Assembly (NCBI GenBank): GCA_003485325.1
Contig: DMZI01000064.1
Coordinates: forward strand, 1 to 11,843
Direction of reading: 5' to 3'
From: Desulfotomaculum sp.
GTDB taxonomy: Bacteria; Bacillota; Desulfotomaculia; Desulfotomaculales; Nap2-2B
DNA: 11,843 nt
Shown in pieces: positions 1-6,939 of the stretch (its first letter is position 1; each line of letters opens with the position of its first letter). The position numbers and the translations under genes were made by a program. The notes beneath the pieces were generated by a model, which saw only the letters and a list, made by a program, of their open reading frames with translations, made no database searches and was not told the origin of the DNA.

Positions 1-126
1 AATTTATCCGGGAGGATAAGCGGAGTGTTTAAACCCCTTCCTATATCACCGAAGTCAACTACAAATCCCGTAGAGAAGGGAATTACACAAAACGGCTCAA
101 CCATTGAATTTGAAGAACTATTATAA
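1..126 (+). CDS. 3' end of an unidentified protein gene (partial)
   Basis: Frame 1 is open from the left window edge to a TAA at 124-126 and encodes 41 residues ending in TIEFEELL. The start lies outside the window. The stop overlaps the 5' arm of a strong intrinsic terminator by two bases, which is what one expects at the 3' end of a real + strand gene. The tail is polar, with no membrane segment or motif that I recognise. The family is unknown. Because only 41 codons are visible, the frame itself could be chance, and the terminator is the main support. Confidence 0.5.
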   Translation, partial: NLSGRISGVFKPLPISPKSTTNPVEKGITQNGSTIEFEELL

Positions 127-150
127 AAGCACCCCTTCCAGGGTGCTTTT
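125..150 (+). terminator. Intrinsic terminator, probably bidirectional
   Basis: A perfect 10-bp stem, AAAAGCACCC (125-134) with GGGTGCTTTT (141-150), encloses a 6-nt loop. The T-run at the end of the 3' arm serves the + strand gene that stops at 126. The A-run at the start of the 5' arm gives a T-run on the minus strand, so it could also end transcription of the convergent protease gene stopping at 184. Confidence 0.8.
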
Positions 151-183
151 GACAACAGGTAATTTGATTTGCTCGTGGTTCCA

Positions 184-1413
184 TTAGGGTTCCGTCTGGA
201 CGCCGGTAGCGGCTTCCTGAGCATCTACCAGACCGTAGCCATACAGGTTATCTTTGCCTGGGTTGCCCAGGTTGTCGGCGGCGATCTGGAGCTTCAAACG
301 CACTTCTGATTTGTCGGTTACTCCGGACGCAATCACTAGAGCGGCGGAACCTGCTACATGCGGAGAGGCCATTGACGTTCCGGACAAAGTCTTGTAGCCA
401 CCGCCCTTGAATGTTGAACAGATGCCGACTCCGGGGGCGGCCAGTTCAACTTCAATTCCCCGGCTGCTCCAACCGGCTATTTCATCTTTATCATCTGTAG
501 CGGAAACAGCGATTACTTCCGGATACCTGGCCGGATACAGCACGGTATCGTCTCCAGGTCCACTGTTCCCCGCGGCGGCAACCGACACTATCCCGCTATC
601 ATAGGCGCTGCCAATTGCCTCGTGTAATGACGGGATGTCATAAGGGGTCCCAAAACTCATGTTGACTACTTGCATTTCGTTGTCAATGCACCATTGCAGC
701 CCCTCGATAATATCGGAAACATACCCTGAGCCCTGCCTGTTCAGCACTTTGACTGCATAGAGCTCGGCCTTGGGAGCAGTGCCGATTACGCCGACAGCGT
801 TATCCACGGCGGCGATGATCCCGGCGACATGGGTTCCGTGACCGTTATCGTCGTCAGGACTCTTCCAGGGAATGATGGTATTGATGCCACCTTTGATATT
901 AGCCTGAAGATCGGGGTGGTCCAGGTCTATCCCCGTGTCCAAGATTGCCACTTTGACCCCGCCGCCCGCGTTGGCCCCTTCGTCAATGTTCAGGTTTTGG
1001 TCCTCATCCCACACCAGGTCTGCATCGATGCGATCTACCCCCCAGGGTAGAATCTCGGGCTGTGGCTTTGGCTGTGGCTTTGGCTGTGGCTTTGCCTGTG
1101 TATATACCATTACATCAGTATCAACTCGTAACACTTCTAACCGCTGTTGCAAAGCTTTCTCACCACCAGGACCGGTTAGGACAACCGCAGCGTTAATCAA
1201 GGGCAGGTCCTTAACTTTTGAAACGCCGGCCTGTTTTAAAATTTGATCCTTTTCTACCTGGTCAACTAACTGATTTTGAAAAACCACTATCCTGCGGGTC
1301 GGAGAATTTGGGTGATCACCAGAGCTACTGGCAAAAACCATACCTGTCATGCTAAAAACCAAAGCCAGAATGAGCAAGCTGACTGTAAGACATCCAATAT
1401 TTCTTTTTTGCAC
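184..1413 (-). CDS. Secreted subtilisin-like serine protease (peptidase family S8)
   Basis: Exported endopeptidase with a catalytic Asp-His-Ser triad. The frame opens at a GTG at 1423-1425 (413 aa), but that codon touches the AGGAGG site. The GTG at 1411-1413 has the same AGGAGG 11 nt upstream, so I prefer that start (409 aa). In 413-aa numbering: basic N-terminus plus hydrophobic stretch about 11-32 (signal peptide, cleavage near FASSS), an I9-like propeptide about 45-110, a PKPQ repeat linker 112-123, then the S8 domain. Its Asp163 lies in ILDTGID, His196 in GHGTHVAG, oxyanion Asn287 in AAGNSGP and Ser351 in SGTSMASPH. All catalytic residues are intact. The protein ends soon after the domain, with no cell-wall anchor or SLH repeats, so it is probably released. 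A long untranslated leader precedes it. The substrate is unknown. Confidence 0.95.
   Translation of the reverse strand: MQKRNIGCLTVSLLILALVFSMTGMVFASSSGDHPNSPTRRIVVFQNQLVDQVEKDQILKQAGVSKVKDLPLINAAVVLTGPGGEKALQQRLEVLRVDTDVMVYTQAKPQPKPQPKPQPEILPWGVDRIDADLVWDEDQNLNIDEGANAGGGVKVAILDTGIDLDHPDLQANIKGGINTIIPWKSPDDDNGHGTHVAGIIAAVDNAVGVIGTAPKAELYAVKVLNRQGSGYVSDIIEGLQWCIDNEMQVVNMSFGTPYDIPSLHEAIGSAYDSGIVSVAAAGNSGPGDDTVLYPARYPEVIAVSATDDKDEIAGWSSRGIEVELAAPGVGICSTFKGGGYKTLSGTSMASPHVAGSAALVIASGVTDKSEVRLKLQIAADNLGNPGKDNLYGYGLVDAQEAATGVQTEP
1060..1095. repeat. Three tandem 12-bp units coding for the PKPQ linker
   Basis: On the + strand the unit CTGTGGCTTTGG occurs at 1060-1071 and 1072-1083, and with one change at 1084-1095. 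On the coding (minus) strand it yields KPQPKPQPKPQP between propeptide and catalytic domain. Such in-frame repeats can vary in copy number by slippage without breaking the frame. Confidence 0.85.
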
Positions 1414-1514
1414 CTTTTCTTTCACCTCCTGATTTTAAGGTCAGGTAAAACCTTTCTACATAGGCAAAAGCTGTGGGTTGTGTTTTCCTGTTATTTCTTC
1501 CGGACGAACTCTTC

Positions 1515-1546
1515 ATTAACCCAACTCCAAATTAACCCAACACCAA
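1515..1546. repeat. Two tandem 16-bp units in the protease leader
   Basis: ATTAACCCAACTCCAA (1515-1530) is followed directly by ATTAACCCAACACCAA (1531-1546), with one difference, and then by a partial third copy (AACCAAATTAAA). It lies about 100 nt upstream of the protease start, in the transcribed leader if the promoter is further upstream. No function is evident. Confidence 0.75.
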
Positions 1547-1608
1547 AACCAAATTAAACTGGTACAGATTGTCGGTATAATTCTGCACCTCCTTTACGGT
1601 TGATATAT

Positions 1609-1688
1609 TCCCTCGGAAGCTTCAACTACTCGCCATCCATGGGGCTTTAGCATCCCGTTATTTTTTCACCCCCAAATTTTTGGAGGGA
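1609..1688 (-). promoter_or_regulatory. Candidate structured RNA leader of the protease gene (weakly riboswitch-like)
   Basis: In the 330-nt gap between protease and methyltransferase, the minus strand carries a stretch closed by complementary ends UCCCUC (1683-1688) and GAGGGA (1609-1614). Inside are a small G/C hairpin and the strings GGGATGCTAAAGCC and ATGGATGGCGAG. These recall the conserved GGGACGCAAAGCC and AUGGC segments of the c-di-GMP-I (GEMM) aptamer. The aptamer's usual 5' half (GGCAAACC) is not visible and one string carries an extra base, so the assignment is only suggestive. A strong AAAGGAGGTG sits just downstream (about 1587-1596) without an obvious long ORF. It is 195 nt upstream of the preferred protease start. 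Confidence 0.22.
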
Positions 1689-1755
1689 CGAAATGCCATG
1701 TAAGTTTGTGATTAGAGAAGTAAATACAAACCTGACCCCATTTATAGTGACTAAT

Positions 1756-2694
1756 CTATGGCGCTTTTTTTGCTGAAATCAGCTGGCGTCCGCTCACACC
1801 GTGAAGTTTAATATTGTTGAAGCCAGCTTCGGAAAGCCACTGTGAATACTGTTCCATGGTCCATGTTCCGCCGTTTTTAGTCTGGACCAGCATGTTTACC
1901 GCAAATACCGCCGCTTTTAGGATCGTTCCCCGGATGAAATCAATAATTATAATTTTCCCGGAGGGAGCCAGGCAGGCATGCGCCTTTTTAAACAATTCCC
2001 TGTTTTCTTGTTCCCCGACAAGATGGCAGATGTTGCCAAGAAAAGCAAGATCGAAAGGTCCGGGGGGCAGGCTTTCATTAAAATCACCTGCAATCATTTC
2101 AATATTATGCTCCTCAGCCTTAAAGCGCATATGCTCAACAACGTTGGGAAGGTCAAATACGGTCACACTGGCGCCGAGTGAGGAAAAGGCTTTCGCATAG
2201 GTTAGAGGCCCCCCTCCGATATCGAGCACATTTTTTCCGCTATCCAGTGAACCGATGCAAAAATCTGCTATGCCACGGGCGCTTTTACTTGCGTTAAAGT
2301 CCATATGTTCCATAAAAGTTTTGGTCTGTTCCTTGCTCTTTTCATAGACGACGGGCTTCCCTGAAGTGATCACTTCATCCAGGCGAATCCAGTTTTTCAG
2401 CATGTTATGCCTGTGCAGGAAGAAAAGGCCTGTATAATTGGGATCATCCGGATCGAAAAACATCTTTTTTGCTTCAGCGCTCAGTCCATACCTCTTTCCG
2501 TCCGAAGCAAGGTAGCCTAAAGCCGCCAGCGCTTCGCACACAGTCCAGATTGAACGGGAATCCGCCTGCAATGAAGCGGCAAGTTCTTCGGGGGACATGG
2601 ACTTGTCTTCCAGAGCGCTGATGATTCCGGTTTTTATAGACGCAAGGATGATTAAAAGTTCCTGGGTAATATTGAAAGCGTCAGGGGTAAGCAT
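1756..2694 (-). CDS. SAM-dependent O-methyltransferase, Methyltransf_2 type with N-terminal dimerisation domain
   Basis: 312-aa cytosolic enzyme that would transfer a methyl group from S-adenosylmethionine to a small-molecule acceptor. Residues about 8-80 form the winged-helix dimerisation domain typical of plant-type and bacterial O-methyltransferases (SPEELAASLQADSRSIWTV, then a YGLSAEAK wing). The Rossmann domain follows: motif I VLDIGGG at 156-162, the acidic ribose-binding end of strand 2 (VTVFDLP, 177-183), GDF at 203-205 and a strand-4 region FDLAFLGNICHL near 214-224. A general-base His equivalent may be H224, but this is not certain. The start ATG has a GGAAG site 8 nt upstream. A TATAAT box on the minus strand (2792-2797) could be its promoter -10, with no good -35. 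Neighbours give no biosynthetic context, so the acceptor is unknown. Confidence 0.9.
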   Translation of the reverse strand: MLTPDAFNITQELLIILASIKTGIISALEDKSMSPEELAASLQADSRSIWTVCEALAALGYLASDGKRYGLSAEAKKMFFDPDDPNYTGLFFLHRHNMLKNWIRLDEVITSGKPVVYEKSKEQTKTFMEHMDFNASKSARGIADFCIGSLDSGKNVLDIGGGPLTYAKAFSSLGASVTVFDLPNVVEHMRFKAEEHNIEMIAGDFNESLPPGPFDLAFLGNICHLVGEQENRELFKKAHACLAPSGKIIIIDFIRGTILKAAVFAVNMLVQTKNGGTWTMEQYSQWLSEAGFNNIKLHGVSGRQLISAKKAP

Positions 2695-2827
2695 TTAATC
2701 CGCTTCCTTTCCTTATGTATATAAGAAGTCCGGTTACCCTCCCTTCGCAAGACGTTCGCTGCTGGCAACGATATGTCCTTTGCTCAGATTAATTATATCT
2801 AGCATATGATGGCGAAATATACAATCT

Positions 2828-5122
2828 TTATGTCCTGCTGATAATAAGCTTTTTTTCCAGTAGGTATTTTTTACCGTAAACGAATATTATTTTGGGACTG
2901 CCGCTTTCGAGCGTGAAGACACACTCTTCTTTCCTGACCCGAACCATGATCCTGCTATCTTCGATGCGGATCTTGAATTTATAGGCGGTCCACAGCCGGG
3001 GTAAGATCGGGGCAAAAAACACCCCGCGTTCTTTAAGCCGAAAACCGCCGAAACCATACACGATAGCCATATAGCTGCCGCTCATATTGGCGATATGAAG
3101 GCCGTCAATGGTGTTTTTCTGTTTATCCAGCAGATCCAACCTTACAGTATTTTCAAAATACGCAAATGCCTTGTCCTCCATCCCCAACCTGGCCGCCATT
3201 ATGCTAAATATGCACGGGGAGAGCGAGGAACAGTGCGTTGTTATCTTTTCATAGTAGTTAAATGAATTTAGCATTGTCTCTTCGGACTGAGCGTCTTCCA
3301 GGATAAAATGGGCCATAATAGTATCCGGCTGTTTGGATATTTGATGTCGGTATAAATGCAATGGGTGATAATGCATGAGCAGGGGAAAATTTTCTTTCGG
3401 GATATCCTTGATGTCCCATCTCTTCTTCTGAAGAAAGGAGTCATCCTGTGGATTGATTTTTAGCCCTTCATCGTAAGGTAGATACATGAATTCGGCCGCC
3501 CTCTTGAAACCCTCGATCTCATCCTTTTTTAGGTTTATCTTCTGGACCAGCCGATTGAAACTTTCCGTAGTTTTTATTAAATCATAAATTTTCACGGCCC
3601 AGTTCAAGTGGTACTGCGCCAGAACGTTGGTGTAGTAGTTGTTGTTCACTATGCAGGTATACTCGTCGGGTCCGCTCACATCGTTGATATAGAACTTCCC
3701 TTCATGAAAGTTGCCTACATCAGTCCATATCCGAGCTGTTTCAAAAACAATCTCGGCCCCTTTTTCCTGAATAAACCCTATGTCTTTGGTAGCTAAAAAA
3801 TATGCAATAATCGAATAGGCAATATCGCCGTTGATGTGGTACTGCGCCGAGCCAGACGGGAAGTAACCGGAGCATTCCCTACCCATTATCGTTCTCCACG
3901 GATAAAGGGCCCCTGACTTATGTCCCAAGACTCTGGCGTTTTCCCTGGCCATGTCCAGGGTTCTATAACGATACTCGATCAGGTTTCTAGAAATGTCGGG
4001 TTTGGTGATGGTAAAAAAGGGCTGGATATACATCTCCGAATCCCAGAAATAATGCCCTTCATATCCATCGCCGCTCAACCCCTTGGGTGCGACGTTACAG
4101 TATCGATCTTTGCCCACCGATTGAATCAGTTGATACAAGTTGAATCGCATGGCTGAGTTTAATTCCTCGTCACCCTCGATTTCTATCCCGCAGTTGTTCC
4201 AATAATCCGCCAAGTATTCTTCCTGTCTTTCGTACAAGTATTCCAATGGAACAGATAATGCTCGCGCCATTTCTAATTCAGCTTTGCTCCTGCAGTTCTC
4301 GTTGCGTATCGAGTCGCAGAAAACAGCGTACTTAATAAGCCGGATCTTTTTTCCCTGCTTGGCGGTTGTATGAAACCTGCAGGTCGCGTTGTTGTTATCT
4401 ATTATAAATTCCTTTTGGTGCCCTTGACACAGCACGTTTTTCACACAAGTACACACCTCCAGATCCGATTTCGAGGTTCTGGACGTAATATAGGTGACCT
4501 CGTCTTTAATTTGACAGCTCAAGGGTTTCAAACAATGAATAACTTCATCGCTTATACGCGGGTCTTCAGGATCGGCATAGTTTAGAACATTCCCATTGTG
4601 ACTCGATTCGATTAGTATATCACCAGAAAAATTCTGAGGCAGCACCTCATACTCAATAGTGAACAGCGACAGCTGATGAAAAGAGGCCATGCGGGTTATC
4701 GCTATATAGACCTCTTTTCCCTTCGGTGAACGCCATGCCACATTCCTTACAGTTATCCCTCTCTCCATGTCCAAACAGAGTCTTCCAGCCAGTATCGTCC
4801 CGCTGAACATGCTGAACTCTTCTCCATCTAGGAATATCTTGATAGACTGTGTATTTGCTATATTCAGCATGATCTGTTTTTCTTCCACCAGTCCATACAG
4901 CTTCTCTGCCTGGTTTATTTCCAAGTATTCATAAAAACCGTTGATATACTGGCTGGGTACAAACTGGTCCTCCCTGGAATACCTTTTTTCATATCCTTCT
5001 TCAAAATCATAACGGATTCCAATGTACCCATTAGCATTATGAAAAAGCGTCTCGTTTATTTTCAAATTATACTTATCAAGCTTTAATTCTCTTAATTCGT
5101 AAACACCTGATCCTTTCATCAT
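2828..5122 (-). CDS. Family 65 glycoside hydrolase/phosphorylase (kojibiose, maltose or trehalose phosphorylase type)
   Basis: 764 aa, the normal length for GH65 enzymes, which phosphorolyse alpha-glucosidic disaccharides to beta-glucose 1-phosphate plus sugar. The N-terminal beta-sandwich (about 1-270) starts with the family signature NETLFHNANGYIGIRYDFEE. A linker then leads to the (alpha/alpha)6 barrel, with FWDSEMYIQPFF 359-370, ALYPWRT 405-411, QYHINGDIAYS 427-437, the catalytic acid Glu487 in VSGPDEYT, KQPD 597-600 and the phosphate-loop-like THCSSLSP 629-636. A small C-terminal beta-domain ends it. No key residue is missing. Two ATGs lie in tandem; an AGGGGG site is 4 nt from the first and 7 nt from the second (5117-5119), so the second may be used. 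It has no signal peptide and is cytosolic. Exact substrate cannot be read from sequence; the usual partner beta-phosphoglucomutase is absent here. Confidence 0.93.
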   Translation of the reverse strand: MMKGSGVYELRELKLDKYNLKINETLFHNANGYIGIRYDFEEGYEKRYSREDQFVPSQYINGFYEYLEINQAEKLYGLVEEKQIMLNIANTQSIKIFLDGEEFSMFSGTILAGRLCLDMERGITVRNVAWRSPKGKEVYIAITRMASFHQLSLFTIEYEVLPQNFSGDILIESSHNGNVLNYADPEDPRISDEVIHCLKPLSCQIKDEVTYITSRTSKSDLEVCTCVKNVLCQGHQKEFIIDNNNATCRFHTTAKQGKKIRLIKYAVFCDSIRNENCRSKAELEMARALSVPLEYLYERQEEYLADYWNNCGIEIEGDEELNSAMRFNLYQLIQSVGKDRYCNVAPKGLSGDGYEGHYFWDSEMYIQPFFTITKPDISRNLIEYRYRTLDMARENARVLGHKSGALYPWRTIMGRECSGYFPSGSAQYHINGDIAYSIIAYFLATKDIGFIQEKGAEIVFETARIWTDVGNFHEGKFYINDVSGPDEYTCIVNNNYYTNVLAQYHLNWAVKIYDLIKTTESFNRLVQKINLKKDEIEGFKRAAEFMYLPYDEGLKINPQDDSFLQKKRWDIKDIPKENFPLLMHYHPLHLYRHQISKQPDTIMAHFILEDAQSEETMLNSFNYYEKITTHCSSLSPCIFSIMAARLGMEDKAFAYFENTVRLDLLDKQKNTIDGLHIANMSGSYMAIVYGFGGFRLKERGVFFAPILPRLWTAYKFKIRIEDSRIMVRVRKEECVFTLESGSPKIIFVYGKKYLLEKKLIISRT

Positions 5123-5164
5123 TAAACCCCCTTAATGCCATGCTTCCTTGAGATACTTTTCTTC

Positions 5165-5358
5165 CTATAGCACCAACCAGGTTGTCCAAAGATCCAGTAC
5201 ATCGTCAGGTGTCAGAAACTGCCATCTGGCATTAACGAAAACCATCCTCCCCAAAGGCTTTGAAGGTATCTTTATGCTCAGCTCCTTATTCTCGACTCGA
5301 AATCCTTTGCGCAGGTAGTTCGCAGGTAGTTATAAACAGACTTCGAGTAATGCTCCCT
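5165..5358 (-). pseudogene. Unidentified coding remnant broken by an 11-bp tandem duplication
   Basis: On the minus strand a protein-like frame ends at a TAG at 5165-5167 with the tail LTPDDVLDLWTTWLVL, preceded by KELSIKIPSKPLGRMVFVNA. Reading upstream, it breaks at two adjacent copies of CGCAGGTAGTT (5310-5320 and 5321-5331). Removing one copy joins the frame to REHYSKSVYNYLRKGF, giving about 60 continuous residues before another stop. This looks like the 3' end of a decayed gene. I do not recognise the family. It occupies the upstream region of the phosphorylase gene. With no homologue check, chance cannot be excluded. Confidence 0.4.
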
Positions 5359-5365
5359 TTAAGTA

Positions 5366-5392
5366 ATTATAGCACTCGTTTTTTAGGATCAA
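5366..5392 (-). promoter_or_regulatory. Possible sigma-A promoter for the phosphorylase gene
   Basis: Minus-strand TATAAT (5366-5371) has TTGATC (5387-5392) upstream, with a 15-nt spacer (16 nt if CTTGAT at 5388-5393 is taken). Both hexamers are near consensus, but the spacing is short. Transcription would begin about 240 nt before the phosphorylase start and cross the broken remnant. Confidence 0.35.
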
Positions 5393-5516
5393 GTCCGAAT
5401 TTGTGTGTAAATTCCCATTGGTAGATAAGATCAGGTCGTTTTAGGCTGCGTTTACCTGAGTATCGGTATTGTTCACCTCCTTGCGCTGTTTTTCCCAGGT
5501 TTCCGGTAAAGTCACG

Positions 5517-5711
5517 CTAAACGCCAATCAGTGACAGAACAAACTCGCGATTCCACCCCAGTTTACGTATGGTGGTGGCAATTTTCTTAAATCCATGCAT
5601 ATTCAAAAGACTAATTGTCAAGTTGCGAATAGAGGCAAATACACGAGGCTCCGACCCTATCCTGATCTGAGAACGGTCTTCATCAAAGACGACATCCCGA
5701 ACCCAGCGGGG
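5517..5711 (-). pseudogene. C-terminal remnant of an ISAs1-family DDE transposase
   Basis: The minus frame ending at the TAG at 5517-5519 encodes RWVRDVVFDEDRSQIRIG, then RNLTISLLNMHGFKKIATTIRKL and LSLIGV at the end. This matches the well-known end of ISAs1/H-repeat transposases (the HW-V-DVVF-EDRS-IR-G block, then RNL--SLLR--G--NIA---R). Only about 60 of the usual 350-400 residues remain. Resemblance stops abruptly near 5706. Upstream of that point the minus frame stays open to a nominal ATG at 5789, but that part is antisense to a different + strand coding stretch. It therefore marks a junction inside the transposase gene, not a complete element. Inactive. Confidence 0.75.
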
Positions 5712-6093
5712 AAAAATAACGAGAGCTCCGGAAAAGCGTGCGCTCATTGACCTTGCCGAAGTCGGCAGGATAGACCCTGACGAATGCATACTGCGTTTAG
5801 CCGACGGCCGGATAATAAAACTCAGAAAAATACACTACACGAAGCACCCATGGGCCAAGGAATTAGAGCCGCAGCACATCGAAGATTACTTGCCGGAATG
5901 GGCGGCGCGGTTTATTGAAATAGAACGGGGCAAATTGGTTGAAACAAATGTGGAACGCGGATAGGAACAAAATGAACATGATGAAACTGAAGCAGGAGCA
6001 GAAGCCGTGCCGTCTCCGCAGCGTCATACGGGACGCACGGGGCGGCAGCTTCAAGAATCTCCTGAGTATCAGCAAGAAACATTTTGGAGTTAA
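5671..6093 (+). pseudogene. Hypothetical protein fragment with an in-frame amber codon
   Basis: The + frame is open from 5671 to a TAG at 5962-5964 and continues, same frame, to a TAA at 6091-6093. The first part (from about 5725) reads EVGRIDPDECILRLADGRII, then KIHYTKHPWAKELEPQHIED, then PEWAARFIEIERGKLVETN: compact, charged and protein-like. After the TAG come 42 codons of an acidic, Gln/Pro-rich tail ending in YQQETFWS, followed immediately by a terminator. No start codon with a ribosome site is visible, and the 5' end abuts the transposase remnant near 5706, so the gene was probably beheaded there. I do not know the family. The product could end at the TAG or, before mutation, at the TAA. 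Confidence 0.4.
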
Positions 6094-6117
6094 CCGGGCG
6101 ATGCCCGGTTTTGTTTT
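6092..6117 (+). terminator. Intrinsic terminator after the hypothetical ORF
   Basis: AACCGGGC (6092-6099), a 3-nt GAT loop and GCCCGGTT (6103-6110) lead into TTGTTTTTT. The TAA at 6091-6093 runs into the 5' arm, so the stem directly follows the open frame ending there. Confidence 0.75.
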
Positions 6118-6156
6118 TTACCTGTCTACCGACAGGTAGAGAGGGGGTTGAAAGAA

Positions 6157-6423
6157 ATGCGCCGAGAGATGCGGACCAAAATCGTTGCAATATACGCCTG
6201 CCCCGTTTGCAATGCCGTGCTGCAGGCAGAATATCTGGACAATTATCCACATTGCGCATGCGGATTAAAGATGGAGCTTGCGGCGGCGTCGGTCATGCCA
6301 TTTTACCAGGCGGAGAAAATCTTAAAACGAAGGGCGTTTCCGGAGGGAAAGAGATTAATAAGCGAGCCTTTGTTTGCAGAGGGAATACAGCGCAAAGAAG
6401 ATTTGCCGTGTTTGAGGCGATAA
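6157..6423 (+). CDS. Small zinc-ribbon protein of unknown function
   Basis: 88 aa from the ATG at 6157, which has GAGGGGG 9 nt upstream. The in-frame TTG at 6148 touches that site and is a poor start. Cys15-x2-Cys18 (YACPVCN) and Cys33-x-Cys35 (HCACGLKM) form a likely zinc knuckle or ribbon near the N-terminus; the rest is a basic helix-prone tail ending PCLRR. It is cytosolic, with no signal or membrane segment. Small proteins like this are common in phage and mobile regions and may bind nucleic acid, but no function can be assigned. A second frame overlapping its 3' end continues with an acidic ITDPEPSTAETAGTGKTETL tail to a TGA at 6480-6482, so a frameshift near the end is possible. Confidence 0.5.
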   Translation: MRREMRTKIVAIYACPVCNAVLQAEYLDNYPHCACGLKMELAAASVMPFYQAEKILKRRAFPEGKRLISEPLFAEGIQRKEDLPCLRR

Positions 6424-6550
6424 CGGACCCTGAGCCTTCGACAGCGGAGACTGCCGGTACTGGAAAAACGGAAACGCTTTGAACAAGAGGATGCTGGGAT
6501 ATGCTGTCAAGGTTCGGTCTGGTCTGGTTGTTTTATTTATAGGTTTTTGC

Positions 6551-6673
6551 ACTAGAATCGAGGACATCTTCTGGCACATTGAAGTCTTTTACAATCGCAA
6601 GAGACGGCGCCAGGCCCTGGGATATCTATCGCCGTTAGAATTCAAGCGAAGCAAAGAACTACTGGCAGCATAA
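6551..6673 (+). pseudogene. C-terminal remnant of an IS3-family transposase (OrfB)
   Basis: The frame ending at the TAA at 6671-6673 encodes EDIFWHIEVFYNRKRRRQAL followed by GYLSPLEFKRSKELLAA. This is the characteristic IS3/IS150 OrfB end (I-x-FYN-x-x-R-x-H-x-ALGYLSP-x-F), with Arg where His is usual. About 40 residues remain of roughly 280. The catalytic DDE residues are lost. Upstream residues in the same frame (from 6479) do not fit the family, so a junction lies near 6550. Confidence 0.85.
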
Positions 6674-6708
6674 TTACCGTGAATCCAGGTTGTTCATCGG
6701 AGCGAAGC

Positions 6709-6822
6709 GGAGACCCTTAATTTTGAGGGTACCCGTGTTAGCCTGAATTGGCAAAGGGGCTCTGCTGCCCCTGGACAGCCCATTTGAAACACGGGTACGG
6801 AGGCTCAAAATCAAGGGTCTCC
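6709..6822. repeat. 114-nt imperfect palindrome with nested hairpin
   Basis: Arms GGAGACCCTTAATTTTGAG (6709-6727) and CTCAAAATCAAGGGTCTCC (6804-6822) pair at 18 of 19 positions. After an asymmetric internal loop (2 versus 6 nt), TACCCGTGTT (6730-6739) pairs perfectly with AACACGGGTA (6788-6797). The 48-nt centre holds a further hairpin, AGGGGC (6755-6760) with GCCCCT (6767-6772). No ORF spans it. It sits between the IS3 remnant and the UPF0158 operon and fills most of the 266-nt gap. It could be a MITE-like insertion, an IS end pair, or a structured RNA. There is no T-run, so it is not a standard terminator. Confidence 0.8.
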
Positions 6823-6939
6823 GGCGCCGAACCATCAGGCAATCTAAAAATCAGGAAAATTATGAAATAGGGCGAAAAGCTAACTCTGGAGTATCCAGTT
6901 TAACGGGAAAAGGTCACACATTACCGGAGGTAATAACAT

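Noticed and set aside
3221..3245. THCSSLSP in the phosphorylase, with Cys where Asp is common, considered as a defect.
   Set aside because: From memory, this position varies among GH65 enzymes (D, E, G and others), while the His and Ser residues are retained.
5441..5515. A 24-codon minus ORF (LPETWEKQRKEVNNTDTQ) starting at GTG 5513-5515.
   Set aside because: Protein-like but very short, with no ribosome site before it and no recognised family; not enough to call a gene.
6120..6137. Short inverted repeat ACCTGTC / GACAGGT just before the zinc-ribbon gene.
   Set aside because: Only a 7-bp stem with no T-run. Similar strings are common scattered repeats; too weak to call an operator.
5863..6259. 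Minus-strand ORFs of 70 and 115 codons opposite the hypothetical ORF and zinc-ribbon gene.
   Set aside because: They cross the terminator at 6092-6117 and lie antisense to better-supported + frames.
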